From NCBI RefSeq assembly GCF_003013815.1, contig NZ_PRLH01000187.1, positions 1-60,887 of the forward strand: a DNA stretch of 60,887 nucleotides. Direction: 5' to 3'. The position numbers and the translations under genes were made by a program. The stretch comes from Cyanothece sp. BG0011 (GTDB lineage: Bacteria > Cyanobacteriota > Cyanobacteriia > Cyanobacteriales > Microcystaceae). A model generated the notes under the pieces. The model saw only the letters and a program-made list of their open reading frames with translations. It made no database searches and was not told the DNA's origin. Of the stretch, positions 37,097-45,162 are shown piece by piece. How positions within the stretch are numbered: position 1 is the first letter of the stretch; each line of letters begins with the position of its first letter.

Positions 37097-37340
37097 TATA
37101 TTATTCCCTATAAGTTCTTGAAGGCAAAACGATGTTTTGTCTGTTTTTCTGTCCGTTTCTGATTATAAGAAAAAGAGAGACCTTTTACAAGCTGTCTTTG
37201 GACAAAAAAGATTTTTTTTGCTATCTAACAATCCAAACTGTGACAGGTTGGCAAGTTTGACACAGCGTCTTTTGACAGACTGAGAAGTTATAGCGAAGAT
37301 TAATAACGGATTGATCTTTGTAAGGAGAACACAGAACACG
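37097..37340. promoter_or_regulatory. shared petE/petJ regulatory region
   Basis: The 244-bp divergent region between the two alternative photosynthetic electron carriers. The petJ half has three TGACA cores in about 40 bp (TGTGACAGG near 37238, TTTGACACA near 37255, TTTGACAGA near 37270). They could be repeated operator half-sites or -35 elements. A good ribosome site (AAGGAG, 37321-37326) precedes petJ. The binding protein cannot be told from sequence; PetR (BlaI-type) controls these genes in Synechocystis. Confidence 0.55.
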
Positions 37341-37676
37341 ATGAAAAGATTATTGTCCCTGATTTTACTGTTTTTTGCCTTTTTTTGTTTCAGTTTTGTT
37401 TCCCCTGCCTTAGCCGGTGATGCGGGTGCAGGTAAAGGCATTTTTACCGCTAACTGCGCCTCCTGTCATATGGGAGGAGGTAATGTGGTAGCAGGAGCTA
37501 GTAAAGGCTTGACAAAAAGTGCTTTAGAAAAGAACCAAATGTTGAGTGAAGAGGCCATCATTGCTCAGGTAACTAAGGGGAAAGCTGCAATGCCTGCCTT
37601 TTTAGGACGTTTAAATGCTCAACAAATTGAAGATGTGGCAGCTTATGTTTTAGCGCAAGCTGAAAAAGGCTGGTAA
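37341..37676 (+). CDS. petJ: cytochrome c6 precursor
   Basis: Soluble lumenal c-type cytochrome that replaces plastocyanin, 111 residues from ATG 37341. A longer frame from 37311 is rejected because the AAGGAG site lies inside it. The signal peptide ends near SPALA. The haem motif CASCH (mature N-terminus) and distal Met ligand in GKAAMPAF are intact. It is followed by a strong bidirectional terminator. Confidence 0.97.
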   Translation: MKRLLSLILLFFAFFCFSFVSPALAGDAGAGKGIFTANCASCHMGGGNVVAGASKGLTKSALEKNQMLSEEAIIAQVTKGKAAMPAFLGRLNAQQIEDVAAYVLAQAEKGW

Positions 37677-37725
37677 GTAAAAGCCATAGGGTTTTGTACT
37701 ATGGCCAGATAGTTTATTTTAATTG

Positions 37726-37751
37726 ATAAAGCCTGCTGATGCAGGCTTTAT
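37726..37751. terminator. bidirectional terminator between petJ and TPR gene
   Basis: Perfect 11-bp stem ATAAAGCCTGC / GCAGGCTTTAT with a TGAT loop. It is flanked by TTATTTTAATTG on the left and TTTGTT on the right, so it can serve both convergent genes. Confidence 0.85.
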
Positions 37752-37769
37752 TTGTTACTAGCATATCAG

Positions 37770-38609
37770 TTAAAGGGTTTCTTCTTTTTCTAATTGTTTC
37801 AAGGTATTGATAGCGTGTTGGGCGTTATCTATGTTACCTTGGGCTGTAAATAATTCGGCCGCTTTCTCTAAATCTGCGATCGCTTTTTCTCTTTCTTTTA
37901 GTTTAAAGCGAGTTACCCCTCGGTTATGATAAGCATCGGCAAAATTGGGATTAAATTGAATGGCTTTGCTATAATCTTGTACGGCTTGTAGGGACTTTCC
38001 TAAACGATTATAAGCTAAGGCACGATTATAATAGGCTTTAGGGTTATTTTCATTGAGAGCAATGGCTTGATTGTAGGCTAATATGGCTGCTTCGTGCATT
38101 TTTAAATCATCTTTGGCATTCCCTAGATAGATATAAAAGTCTGCATAATTTGATTCTATTTTAATGGCTTCTGAACAATCGTTAATGGCCTGTTCATAAT
38201 TTTTTAGTTGATAGTAAGCATAACAGCGATTACCATAAGCATAGGCAAATTCGGGCTTTAATTCAATGGCTTGATTATAATCATTAATTGCCTCTTCAAA
38301 TTGCTCTGAAACTAAGTAAGAATAACCTCGGTTGTAATAAGCATCTGCGTCGGTTTCATCCAGTTTAATGGACTCGGTAAACGCCTCTATGGCTGCTGAA
38401 TAGTTTCCTGCATCGATTTCATCGACTCCTTTGTTATACCATTGTACTGCCGTTAATGATGGGGTTTCTTCTGACTCTTCTAAAACCGTTTCTTCGGGGG
38501 TTTCTGGTTCTTGTTGACTCCAACTTGCTGTTAAATTGAACGTCATATTAGTGACAGAAACAACACTCCCGACGAGTAAAATTGTATATATTTTTTTGAG
38601 TTTAATCAT
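37770..38609 (-). CDS. TPR-repeat protein
   Basis: 279 residues with an N-terminal signal or anchor helix (about 8-28), an acidic linker (EEPETPEETVLEESEETPS, about 33-50) and six tetratricopeptide repeats from about 53 to 270. Each has the A-Y-x-N-R-G/A-x-A-Y helix pair (for example DAYYNRGYSYL and KAYYNRALAYN). It probably scaffolds protein complexes on the periplasmic or lumenal side. Nothing in the neighbourhood gives a specific partner. Confidence 0.88.
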   Translation of the reverse strand: MIKLKKIYTILLVGSVVSVTNMTFNLTASWSQQEPETPEETVLEESEETPSLTAVQWYNKGVDEIDAGNYSAAIEAFTESIKLDETDADAYYNRGYSYLVSEQFEEAINDYNQAIELKPEFAYAYGNRCYAYYQLKNYEQAINDCSEAIKIESNYADFYIYLGNAKDDLKMHEAAILAYNQAIALNENNPKAYYNRALAYNRLGKSLQAVQDYSKAIQFNPNFADAYHNRGVTRFKLKEREKAIADLEKAAELFTAQGNIDNAQHAINTLKQLEKEETL

Positions 38610-38688
38610 AGTTTTAAAAGCAATTAAACTAATTAATTTATTAATTTTAACTGAACTAAATTTATTTTATGGCACCATTGGGGCTATA

Positions 38689-39348
38689 TTATAAACGACG
38701 TGGACTACAAACGGCAAGCACCCCTAATACTTTTATTCCCTGACTTTGTAGAATTTTGACAGCTTCTTTAACTGTTGTTCCTGTGGTATAAATATCATCA
38801 ATTAATAAAACAGGTTTAGATAAGGTCGTATTTTGTAAAGATTTTCCTAATTGAAACGCCCCTTTCATATTTTTTTCTTTTTCTGTAACGCTTAACCCAA
38901 ACATAGCTTTTGTTTGACGAACTCTAATTAAACCGTTACTCTTTAAAGGGTATTTTGTGACTTGACAAAATCCTCTCCCTATGATTTCTGATTGATTAAA
39001 TCCTCTGCTTTTTTCTTTGGTTTTATGAAGAGGAATGGGAATAATTAACGGGGATAAATTAGGATCAATTAACGCATACTTTTGCCAGGTTTCTGCTAAA
39101 CAAAACCCCAAAAGTTCACCGATTTTGGGATGTTTATCATATTTTAAAGCTGCGATCGCTTGTTTTAATTTACCGTCGTATTCTCCCCAAACGAATAAAG
39201 GTAACTCGCCTCCCCAGAATATTTTAGGATCTTTTAATTGACAACTTTTTAACTGTTTCTGACAATAATCACAAATTTCTTGCGGGGTAGCCCTTTCACA
39301 GAGAGGACAATTTTCTTGTAGGAAAATTGACAGAATATGCTTTAACAT
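38689..39348 (-). CDS. ComF-family phosphoribosyltransferase-like protein
   Basis: 219-residue ComF-type protein. It has an N-terminal zinc-ribbon with two CxxC pairs (CPLC and CDYC within the first 30 residues) and a C-terminal PRT-fold with the PRPP loop VLLIDDIYTTGTTV (about 176-189). ComF is needed for natural transformation in several bacteria, including cyanobacteria, probably linking DNA uptake to recombination. The protein is full length. Confidence 0.9.
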   Translation of the reverse strand: MLKHILSIFLQENCPLCERATPQEICDYCQKQLKSCQLKDPKIFWGGELPLFVWGEYDGKLKQAIAALKYDKHPKIGELLGFCLAETWQKYALIDPNLSPLIIPIPLHKTKEKSRGFNQSEIIGRGFCQVTKYPLKSNGLIRVRQTKAMFGLSVTEKEKNMKGAFQLGKSLQNTTLSKPVLLIDDIYTTGTTVKEAVKILQSQGIKVLGVLAVCSPRRL

Positions 39349-39393
39349 AATTTTTCATACAGTGAACAGTTACCAGTTAATTTTATTATTCAA

Positions 39394-39424
39394 TCTTCAC
39401 TGTTCACTGTTCACTGCTCACTGT
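39394..39424. repeat. heptameric tandem repeat (TTCACTG)n
   Basis: About four 7-bp units (TTCACTG x3, then CTCACTG) between the ComF gene and the small hypothetical gene. Confidence 0.75.
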
Positions 39425-39425
39425 T

Positions 39426-39677
39426 TTAGCTATTGGCAGGAGCTTCAGGATACAAGCCTAATTCTTTCGCTAATTCACGGGCAACATGGATTAAAAATTT
39501 TGCTCCATCGGGGTTATTTTCATGAGCCATCATGGTAGAAACTTGTACCAAAGATTCAATAAACCCCTGGTCTATTAATTCGCTATGTGCTGTTAATAAG
39601 TTAGGTTCTTCTCCATTGGGACAACGCATTAATTGATCGATCAAATTAAAATATTGTTCTTGACGAGATACAGTCAT
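39426..39677 (-). CDS. conserved small helical protein
   Basis: 83-residue all-helical protein of unknown function. The pattern YFNLIDQLMRCPNGEEPNLL followed by LIDQGFIESLVQVSTMMA and AKFLIHVARELA resembles the N-terminal helical module found at the front of large cyanobacterial CHAT and TPR proteins. Here it stands alone. No membrane segment or catalytic motif is present. A good start with AGGAGA upstream supports translation. Confidence 0.7.
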   Translation of the reverse strand: MTVSRQEQYFNLIDQLMRCPNGEEPNLLTAHSELIDQGFIESLVQVSTMMAHENNPDGAKFLIHVARELAKELGLYPEAPANS

Positions 39678-39809
39678 GATGTCTCCTTTATCCTCAGGAA
39701 TAAGCGTTAAGAATCGTGTCTGCCTTTATTCTAGTAGTAGGGTTTCGGTTTCTTCGACGATTCTTAAGGTTTTTTTTGCACTTTTTTGGAGAACTTCTCG
39801 CCGATGGGT

Positions 39810-39989
39810 TTAGTAAGTATTCACCTCTCTTGCTTGTTTAGAGTAAATCCAAACCGCATGAATAGCTCCGGGAAGCCAACCCAACAGGGTTAACAAAATG
39901 TTGATTAAAAGAGTTCCATTGACTCCCACCATGAGAAACACACCGAGGGGAGGGACAAGAATTGATAGAATTAATTTTAAAATTTGCAT
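39810..39989 (-). CDS. YqaE/Pmp3-family membrane peptide
   Basis: 59-residue protein with two transmembrane helices: ILSILVPPLGVFLMVG, a short loop, then LINILLTLLGWLPGAIHAVWIY. This is the full UPF0057/Pmp3 signature, including the PPLGVF and LGWLPGAIHA motifs. Family members protect membrane potential under salt or cold stress in yeast and plants. It starts at an ATG at 39989. Confidence 0.93.
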   Translation of the reverse strand: MQILKLILSILVPPLGVFLMVGVNGTLLINILLTLLGWLPGAIHAVWIYSKQAREVNTY

Positions 39990-40218
39990 CTTTTTACTTC
40001 AATAACAATTACAACTTCTTTAATGGTAAAAAAAATAGATAAAATATCATCCTTCTTAAGACAGAGAAAAAAAGATGAGGCAGTAATTAGAAACGATTAA
40101 TGGGTAATTCTCTAAGATCTTATCTCGTTAGACAGATAAAATATTAGAGAGAGTTTGTTAAATTATTACTGTCTAGCGTTAGAAAAAATATATTTTTGTT
40201 AAAGTTTAGGAGATAAAT

Positions 40219-40593
40219 ATGTTAAGGAATCTATTAACATTATTAGGAACGGCTCTCAGTTTATTAGTGGTTGACATTATTTTTCCGGGGGTCAACTTAG
40301 CGAATTTTCCCTCTGCGTTAATTGCAGGGCTGATTATCGGTTTAATTAACGTTTCAGTGAAACCTGTCATCTCTTTTTTAAGCTTACCCCTCAACTTCGT
40401 TACCTTAGGGGCTTTTTCTTTAGTGGTGAACGGCTTTTGTTTTTGGTTAGCGTCTGCATTTGCCCCTGGGTTTAGGGTGAGTGGCTTGCTATCTTTCTTA
40501 CTGGCTCCTGTGATCTTATCTTTCGTTAACACTTTCTTAAGTGAATATTTTGCCGAGAAATATCCGAAGCTAACCAGCAACGATGCTCAGTAG
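40219..40593 (+). CDS. PF04020 (YvlD / 'phage holin family') membrane protein
   Basis: 124 residues with four hydrophobic helices (about 5-22, 30-50, 55-77, 88-108) and the motif PVISFLSLPLNFVTLG typical of the YvlD/mycobacterial phage-holin-4_2 family. Despite the family name there is no phage context. Bacillus YvlD is linked to cell-envelope stress. The TAG stop is provided by the first bases of the inverted-repeat element that begins at 40589, so the last codons may have been changed by that insertion. Confidence 0.85.
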   Translation: MLRNLLTLLGTALSLLVVDIIFPGVNLANFPSALIAGLIIGLINVSVKPVISFLSLPLNFVTLGAFSLVVNGFCFWLASAFAPGFRVSGLLSFLLAPVILSFVNTFLSEYFAEKYPKLTSNDAQ

Positions 40594-40809
40594 ATCGAAA
40601 ACTTACTGGTAAAAGTAGCAGGGGAGGGTCAGAGAATGGGAGCAGGGAGAGGATTTTGAGTTAAATACAAGCAAATAAGTCTTTCTTGGGATTTATTTTG
40701 TGATCTCAAGAGTAACAACTTTGAAATCAATTTAGTTTTATTTTTATCTCCCCCGCTCCCTGCTCCCTACTCCCCTGCAACCCCAAGATGAGAATGTTTG
40801 TGATCTACT
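40589..40809. repeat. miniature inverted-repeat element, copy 2
   Basis: Starts AGTAGATC followed by GAAAAC and ends GTTTGT followed by GATCTACT, i.e. the same termini as the element at 10392-10655. The inner arms, GCAGGGGAG...GGGAGCAGGGAG and CTCCCTGCTCCC...CTCCCCTGC, make a long imperfect hairpin. The left terminus overlaps the stop codon of the PF04020 gene. It fills most of the 298-bp gap before the cotransporter. Confidence 0.75.
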
Positions 40810-40891
40810 ATTCTGTATAGTCTTAGGCATTGCCTAGACTCAAAAATCTGGCATAATAACGATGATCAACTAGATAAGGTCATAGTCGTCT

Positions 40892-43138
40892 GTGAAATTG
40901 CCCTTTCGATCGCAACCCCCCAACCCTCAACCTCCCGTCGAAGACAACCCATCCGGCTTAGGAACCTTTGGGGGTGTTTATACCCCTTCTATTTTGACCA
41001 TCCTGGGCGTAATCATGTATTTACGCTTTGGTTGGGTTGTCGGCAATTCAGGGTTAATCGGGACGATTTTAATCGTTGTCTTAGCCAATAGTATTACCTT
41101 TTTAACCGCCCTTTCCGTTTGTGCCATCGCCACCGATCGCGTAGTCAGAACCGGAGGGGCTTATTATATGATTAGTCGCTCTCTGGGAGTCGAAACCGGG
41201 GGGGCAGTGGGCATCCCCCTTTATTTTGCCCAAGCCCTTTCTGTGGCGTTATACACCATCGGTTTTGCTGAAAGTGTGGTGACAGCCTTTCCTGACTTGG
41301 GCTTAAGTCAACTCTACATCGCCTTAATTGTCACCGTCGGCGTAGGCATTTTAGCCTTTACCTCGGCTGATATTGCCATTAAAGCCCAATATTTCATCAT
41401 GGCGGCCATTGTCTTATCATTATTCTCTTTCTTCTTTGGTCATTCCGTCGAAGAAACCCATATCGAACTGTGGGTTAATAATAAAGAACCCTTTTGGGGT
41501 GTATTTGCTGTCTTTTTTCCGGCGGTAACTGGAATCATGGCCGGGGTAAATATGTCAGGAGACTTAAAGGACCCCATTAAAGCCCTACCCATCGGCACCT
41601 TGGCTGCCGTGGGAACCGGGTTTTTAATCTATATGACTTTACCCATCTTCTTAGCCATGCGGGCCAATAGTAGCACCTTAATTGCCGAACCTTTGATTAT
41701 GCAACGCATGGCCTTATGGGGACCGGCCATTTCCTTAGGGGTTTGGGGGGCAACCCTCAGTAGTGCCATTGGTAGTATTTTAGGAGCCCCGCGTATTCTT
41801 CAAGCCTTGGCCAGAGACGGCATTTTCCCCCCGTGGATGAGCTTTTTAGGCCAGGGGAGTGGGCCCAACGATGAACCGAAAATAGGCACATTGGTGACGT
41901 TTGCCGTAGCGATCGCTGCGGTTTGTATTGGGGACTTAAATATTATTGCCCCAGTGTTAACCATGTTTTTCTTGACCACCTATTTAGTCTTAAATATTTC
42001 GGCCGGGGTAGAAGGGTTATTAAATAGTCCCTCGTTTCGTCCCTCTTTTAAAGTGCCTTGGGCTTTATCTTTATTAGGGGCTGTTGGCTGTTTAGGGGTG
42101 ATGTTTCTCATCGATGCTTTGGCTACCTGTGTGGCTGCTATTGTGGTTATTGCCATCTATTTTTGGGTGCGTCAACGGGAGTTGATGGTAACGTGGGGAG
42201 ACGTGCGACGAGGTATCTGGATGGCTATTTTACGCATGGCCATTTTACAAACGGACCACACCGATGATACAAAAAATTGGCGGCCTCAATTTTTAGTCTT
42301 GTCGGGTGCGCCCACTAAACGCTGGCCGTTAATTCAGTTAGCCCAAGCGTTGACCCATGAGCGAGGGTTAATTACGGTTTCCAGTGTCTTACCCCAAGGA
42401 TCACGGGATATTGCCGGTCAAGCGGTATTAGAACGGCGTATTCGGGACTATTTACAACGTCGTGGGGTACAAGCATTAGTTAGGTTAATTACGGCCCCTG
42501 ATCCCTTCGATGGGGCTGAAAGACTCGTTGAAACCTATGGGTTAGGATCGATTGTTCCGAATACGATTTTATTGGGTGATTCTCAACAAACCACTCACCG
42601 CGATCGCTATTGTCAAATGATCGCTAATCTTTATAAGGCACAGCGCAATGTCATTGTTTTGCGAGAAAATCCTAATTTATCCTATGATCCCTGGCACGAG
42701 TCAAAAAATCGTCGCTTTCGTATCGATGTTTGGTGGGGAGGTGGAATACAAGGGAATGGTAGTTTAATGTTGATTTTGGCTTATCTACTCCACTCTAATC
42801 CGAAATGGCAAAAAGGCGAGATTCATCTTAAGTTAGTGGTCATGGATGAAACTGCGGTGAGTGAGGCCCAACATAACTTAGATAAATTAGTCCAAGATTT
42901 ACGCATTGATGCCGTATCTGAGATTATTGTAGCCAATGGTCGCACCTTTGCCACTATTCTGAAACAGTCGTCTCAAGGGGCTGACTTTATCTTTTTAGGA
43001 ATGCCCTCTCCCAGTGACGATAAACTGTTTGTTCCTAACTATGAAAGACTACAACATTGGACTGAAGATTTACCTACCACTGTTTTTGTTTTAGCTGCCC
43101 CTGAGTTTAATTTCCAAGAAGTTTTAGGAGAAAATTGA
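40892..43138 (+). CDS. cation-chloride cotransporter-like APC permease
   Basis: 748-residue membrane transporter that starts at GTG 40892. The N-terminal half has about 12 helices, with the SLC12-type opening GLGTFGGVYTPSILTILGV, then YLRFGWVVG and GGAYYMISRSLG, and FFPAVTGIMAGVNMSGDLK. The C-terminal ~300 residues are a soluble USP-like domain, as in animal NKCC/KCC and bacterial homologues. It probably moves K+ (or Na+) with Cl- or amino acids for osmotic balance; substrate is inferred. Gene is monocistronic. Confidence 0.88.
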   Translation: MKLPFRSQPPNPQPPVEDNPSGLGTFGGVYTPSILTILGVIMYLRFGWVVGNSGLIGTILIVVLANSITFLTALSVCAIATDRVVRTGGAYYMISRSLGVETGGAVGIPLYFAQALSVALYTIGFAESVVTAFPDLGLSQLYIALIVTVGVGILAFTSADIAIKAQYFIMAAIVLSLFSFFFGHSVEETHIELWVNNKEPFWGVFAVFFPAVTGIMAGVNMSGDLKDPIKALPIGTLAAVGTGFLIYMTLPIFLAMRANSSTLIAEPLIMQRMALWGPAISLGVWGATLSSAIGSILGAPRILQALARDGIFPPWMSFLGQGSGPNDEPKIGTLVTFAVAIAAVCIGDLNIIAPVLTMFFLTTYLVLNISAGVEGLLNSPSFRPSFKVPWALSLLGAVGCLGVMFLIDALATCVAAIVVIAIYFWVRQRELMVTWGDVRRGIWMAILRMAILQTDHTDDTKNWRPQFLVLSGAPTKRWPLIQLAQALTHERGLITVSSVLPQGSRDIAGQAVLERRIRDYLQRRGVQALVRLITAPDPFDGAERLVETYGLGSIVPNTILLGDSQQTTHRDRYCQMIANLYKAQRNVIVLRENPNLSYDPWHESKNRRFRIDVWWGGGIQGNGSLMLILAYLLHSNPKWQKGEIHLKLVVMDETAVSEAQHNLDKLVQDLRIDAVSEIIVANGRTFATILKQSSQGADFIFLGMPSPSDDKLFVPNYERLQHWTEDLPTTVFVLAAPEFNFQEVLGEN

Positions 43139-43176
43139 ATATTACTGTAGGCCGATGCACTGCCCACCTTACTAGG

Positions 43177-43692
43177 TTATAGGTTACACTTTTCTCTAAG
43201 TAAAGATAAAGCTAATTCAAAACTATTGGGTTGGGTTTGTACCGTATAAGCTTCTCTTTCTAAGTCTTTACGATGAATATCTCGATACCCTTGAAAAAAA
43301 GGACGCGCTTGATTAATGGGTTCTAGGGTTAATCCTAATGCTGTGATTTCTCCTTTTCCTGCACAGACTTGAGACGCATGAACCGATTCATGAATGATAG
43401 TTGGTAGGGCAATATGGAGATCAAAAACAACGGGATTAATCCATATTTTTTTTGTGGTAACTTGTAAGAGTCCATAAGCTCCTCGTTTCGGTGGTAAAGC
43501 AATAATTACCTCAAATCCTGCTTTTTCTAATTCTTGTTTTAACTGATTAAATTGTTGATTATTTTCTCTATTCTGAGCGAGTATTTTATGATTTTCAATC
43601 CCTTGATCACGAATTATTGATAGATACTTTAATGATTGCTCATAAAAGCTCAAAGAAATTAATAAAAAAGAAGTTGATAGTAATTGCAACAT
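43177..43692 (-). CDS. putative HExxH metallopeptidase-like exported protein
   Basis: 171-residue protein with a short N-terminal hydrophobic segment (LLSTSFLLISLSF). It contains the zinc-protease-like motif HESVH (about residues 102-106) followed about 40 residues later by a Glu in LEREAYTVQ, a spacing compatible with a gluzincin-type third ligand. I recognise no named family. Cys residues are few. It lies between the transporter and a degraded strip. Catalytic activity is a prediction from the motif only. Confidence 0.6.
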   Translation of the reverse strand: MLQLLSTSFLLISLSFYEQSLKYLSIIRDQGIENHKILAQNRENNQQFNQLKQELEKAGFEVIIALPPKRGAYGLLQVTTKKIWINPVVFDLHIALPTIIHESVHASQVCAGKGEITALGLTLEPINQARPFFQGYRDIHRKDLEREAYTVQTQPNSFELALSLLREKCNL

Positions 43693-43768
43693 TGAGATTA
43701 TCCCCTGTATATTAATAAATTGTAATCCACCCTAACAATTTTAAATACTATTTTAATTATTATTCTTA

Positions 43769-43850
43769 TTAATAAACCTCATCATGTGACCCAATATCCA
43801 CTAGAATAATTAAAGATTCTAAAGTCTTTAGTAACCTACTTTTGAGTTTG
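43769..43850 (-). pseudogene. C-terminal remnant of a RelE/ParE-type toxin
   Basis: The minus strand encodes ILVDIGSHDEVY and then a stop at 43769, the signature C-terminus of RelE-superfamily toxins. Upstream codons quickly enter the GCCTTTTGCGTAGCGG repeat and a stop, so only about 25 toxin-like codons survive. It is a fragment with no antitoxin beside it. Confidence 0.5.
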
Positions 43851-43937
43851 GCCTTTTGCGTAGCGGTATAGCCGTATTATACTAAATAATAGCGGATATT
43901 GATCATAAGAGCGTTAAATTACCTAATCAAAATACAC

Positions 43938-45047
43938 CTAATTTGTTATTCTTTGATAATTATTAATAAGATTTTCAATACTATTTAATAACTTTTCTTG
44001 AGTCCAATGATAAGATAAAGAAGCAGCGATCGCACAACCTCCGGCCCCCACACCTTCTTTAACATATCCCTTTTCATAGATTCTCAATTGTTCATAAGAA
44101 GAACCAGAAAAATTCAATTGAGTAGCGAATAAAGGAACCGTACCAATATCATCCGCTAAAGCAACAGTATTTCCTGTAATATCTTCTGCTACCCAGCGCG
44201 TTGTCCCCACAATAATATTATCTAAATTAACATCACATTTAGAAGTATTAATAATGCTTTGAATTAAAGCATAAACCGCTAACATTTGCGTTCCTCCAGC
44301 CAACATGACCCCCGTTTTTAAACTAGCACTAATCGCCATTCCTGCGACTACAATTTGCATGGGATCACCCACAGCAGCCACTAATTCAAAAGGATTAATC
44401 GGTTTAAAAAAAACATAAAATCTAGCATTTGTCAAGCCTTTTTTTACGATTAATTCTTTTTGTTCATGATTACAAGTCGGATGACTACTATTAACTTTTC
44501 CTGTAGCGTTAAAGCCTAATCCTGTTAAAATAGCCAAGGCGGTTGTTGTGCCACCTACAACACATTCACTGAGAATTAAATAATTTTTTGTAGAAGTTTT
44601 CGATAATTTTTTACCCCAGTTTAATCCTTGTTGAAATAACTCATAAACTAACGGTAAGGGTAAGGCTTTTCCTGTGGTTAAACAGTGGGCCGGTTTGCCC
44701 CCTAAATCAATGTAAGAAACAGAAGGAGGAATCGGTAAACCAGCATTAAATAAATAAATCGGAATATGACACGCTTCTACCACCGCGCGAGTAATAAATA
44801 CAGGAGAAACCCCTTGGGTTAAAGGAGGTAACCGGTATTGATAAGAAGATTGAACCCCATTAATTAAAAATTCGGCATCAGCGATCGCAGTATATTTTCT
44901 CGCTTCTGGCGTTGCCCCGGCTGCTGAAATACCCCGAATTAAAGCAGTCTCAGTAAAGCCTAAAATACAAGCAAAAATTGGTGAAAAGTCTTGATAGTTT
45001 TCAACCCATTTCTGTCCTAATGAATGAGCAGTATAAATGCGAAACAT
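43938..45047 (-). CDS. CobT-like nicotinate-nucleotide phosphoribosyltransferase
   Basis: 369-residue member of the TIGR00303-type branch of CobT-like proteins found in cyanobacteria and archaea. It would activate the lower-ligand base as its riboside phosphate for cobamide assembly; cyanobacteria make pseudocobalamin with adenine. Marks are the early ILGFTETALIRGISAAGATPE, here shortened to TETALIRGISAAGATPE, the central ECVVGGTTTALAIL, and GAGGCAIAASLSY at the end. It is divergent from purD. Confidence 0.8.
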   Translation of the reverse strand: MFRIYTAHSLGQKWVENYQDFSPIFACILGFTETALIRGISAAGATPEARKYTAIADAEFLINGVQSSYQYRLPPLTQGVSPVFITRAVVEACHIPIYLFNAGLPIPPSVSYIDLGGKPAHCLTTGKALPLPLVYELFQQGLNWGKKLSKTSTKNYLILSECVVGGTTTALAILTGLGFNATGKVNSSHPTCNHEQKELIVKKGLTNARFYVFFKPINPFELVAAVGDPMQIVVAGMAISASLKTGVMLAGGTQMLAVYALIQSIINTSKCDVNLDNIIVGTTRWVAEDITGNTVALADDIGTVPLFATQLNFSGSSYEQLRIYEKGYVKEGVGAGGCAIAASLSYHWTQEKLLNSIENLINNYQRITN

Positions 45048-45162
45048 CTTTTTTCAGTGATCTCTGACCCGTGGGCAGTGATCAAGTTATGACAATTAGA
45101 TTGCAATGGTAGCACTTACAGACTTATGATGTCTATGGGTTTATTTTATGTATGATTAAAGC

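Noticed and set aside
40206-40580. Minus-strand 124-residue frame opposite the PF04020 membrane gene
   Set aside because: It is a Lys/Thr-rich antisense shadow; the plus strand encodes a recognisable four-helix protein.
40219-40593. Prophage suggested by a 'phage holin family' gene
   Set aside because: PF04020 proteins are common chromosomal membrane proteins; no other phage gene, integrase or att site is nearby.
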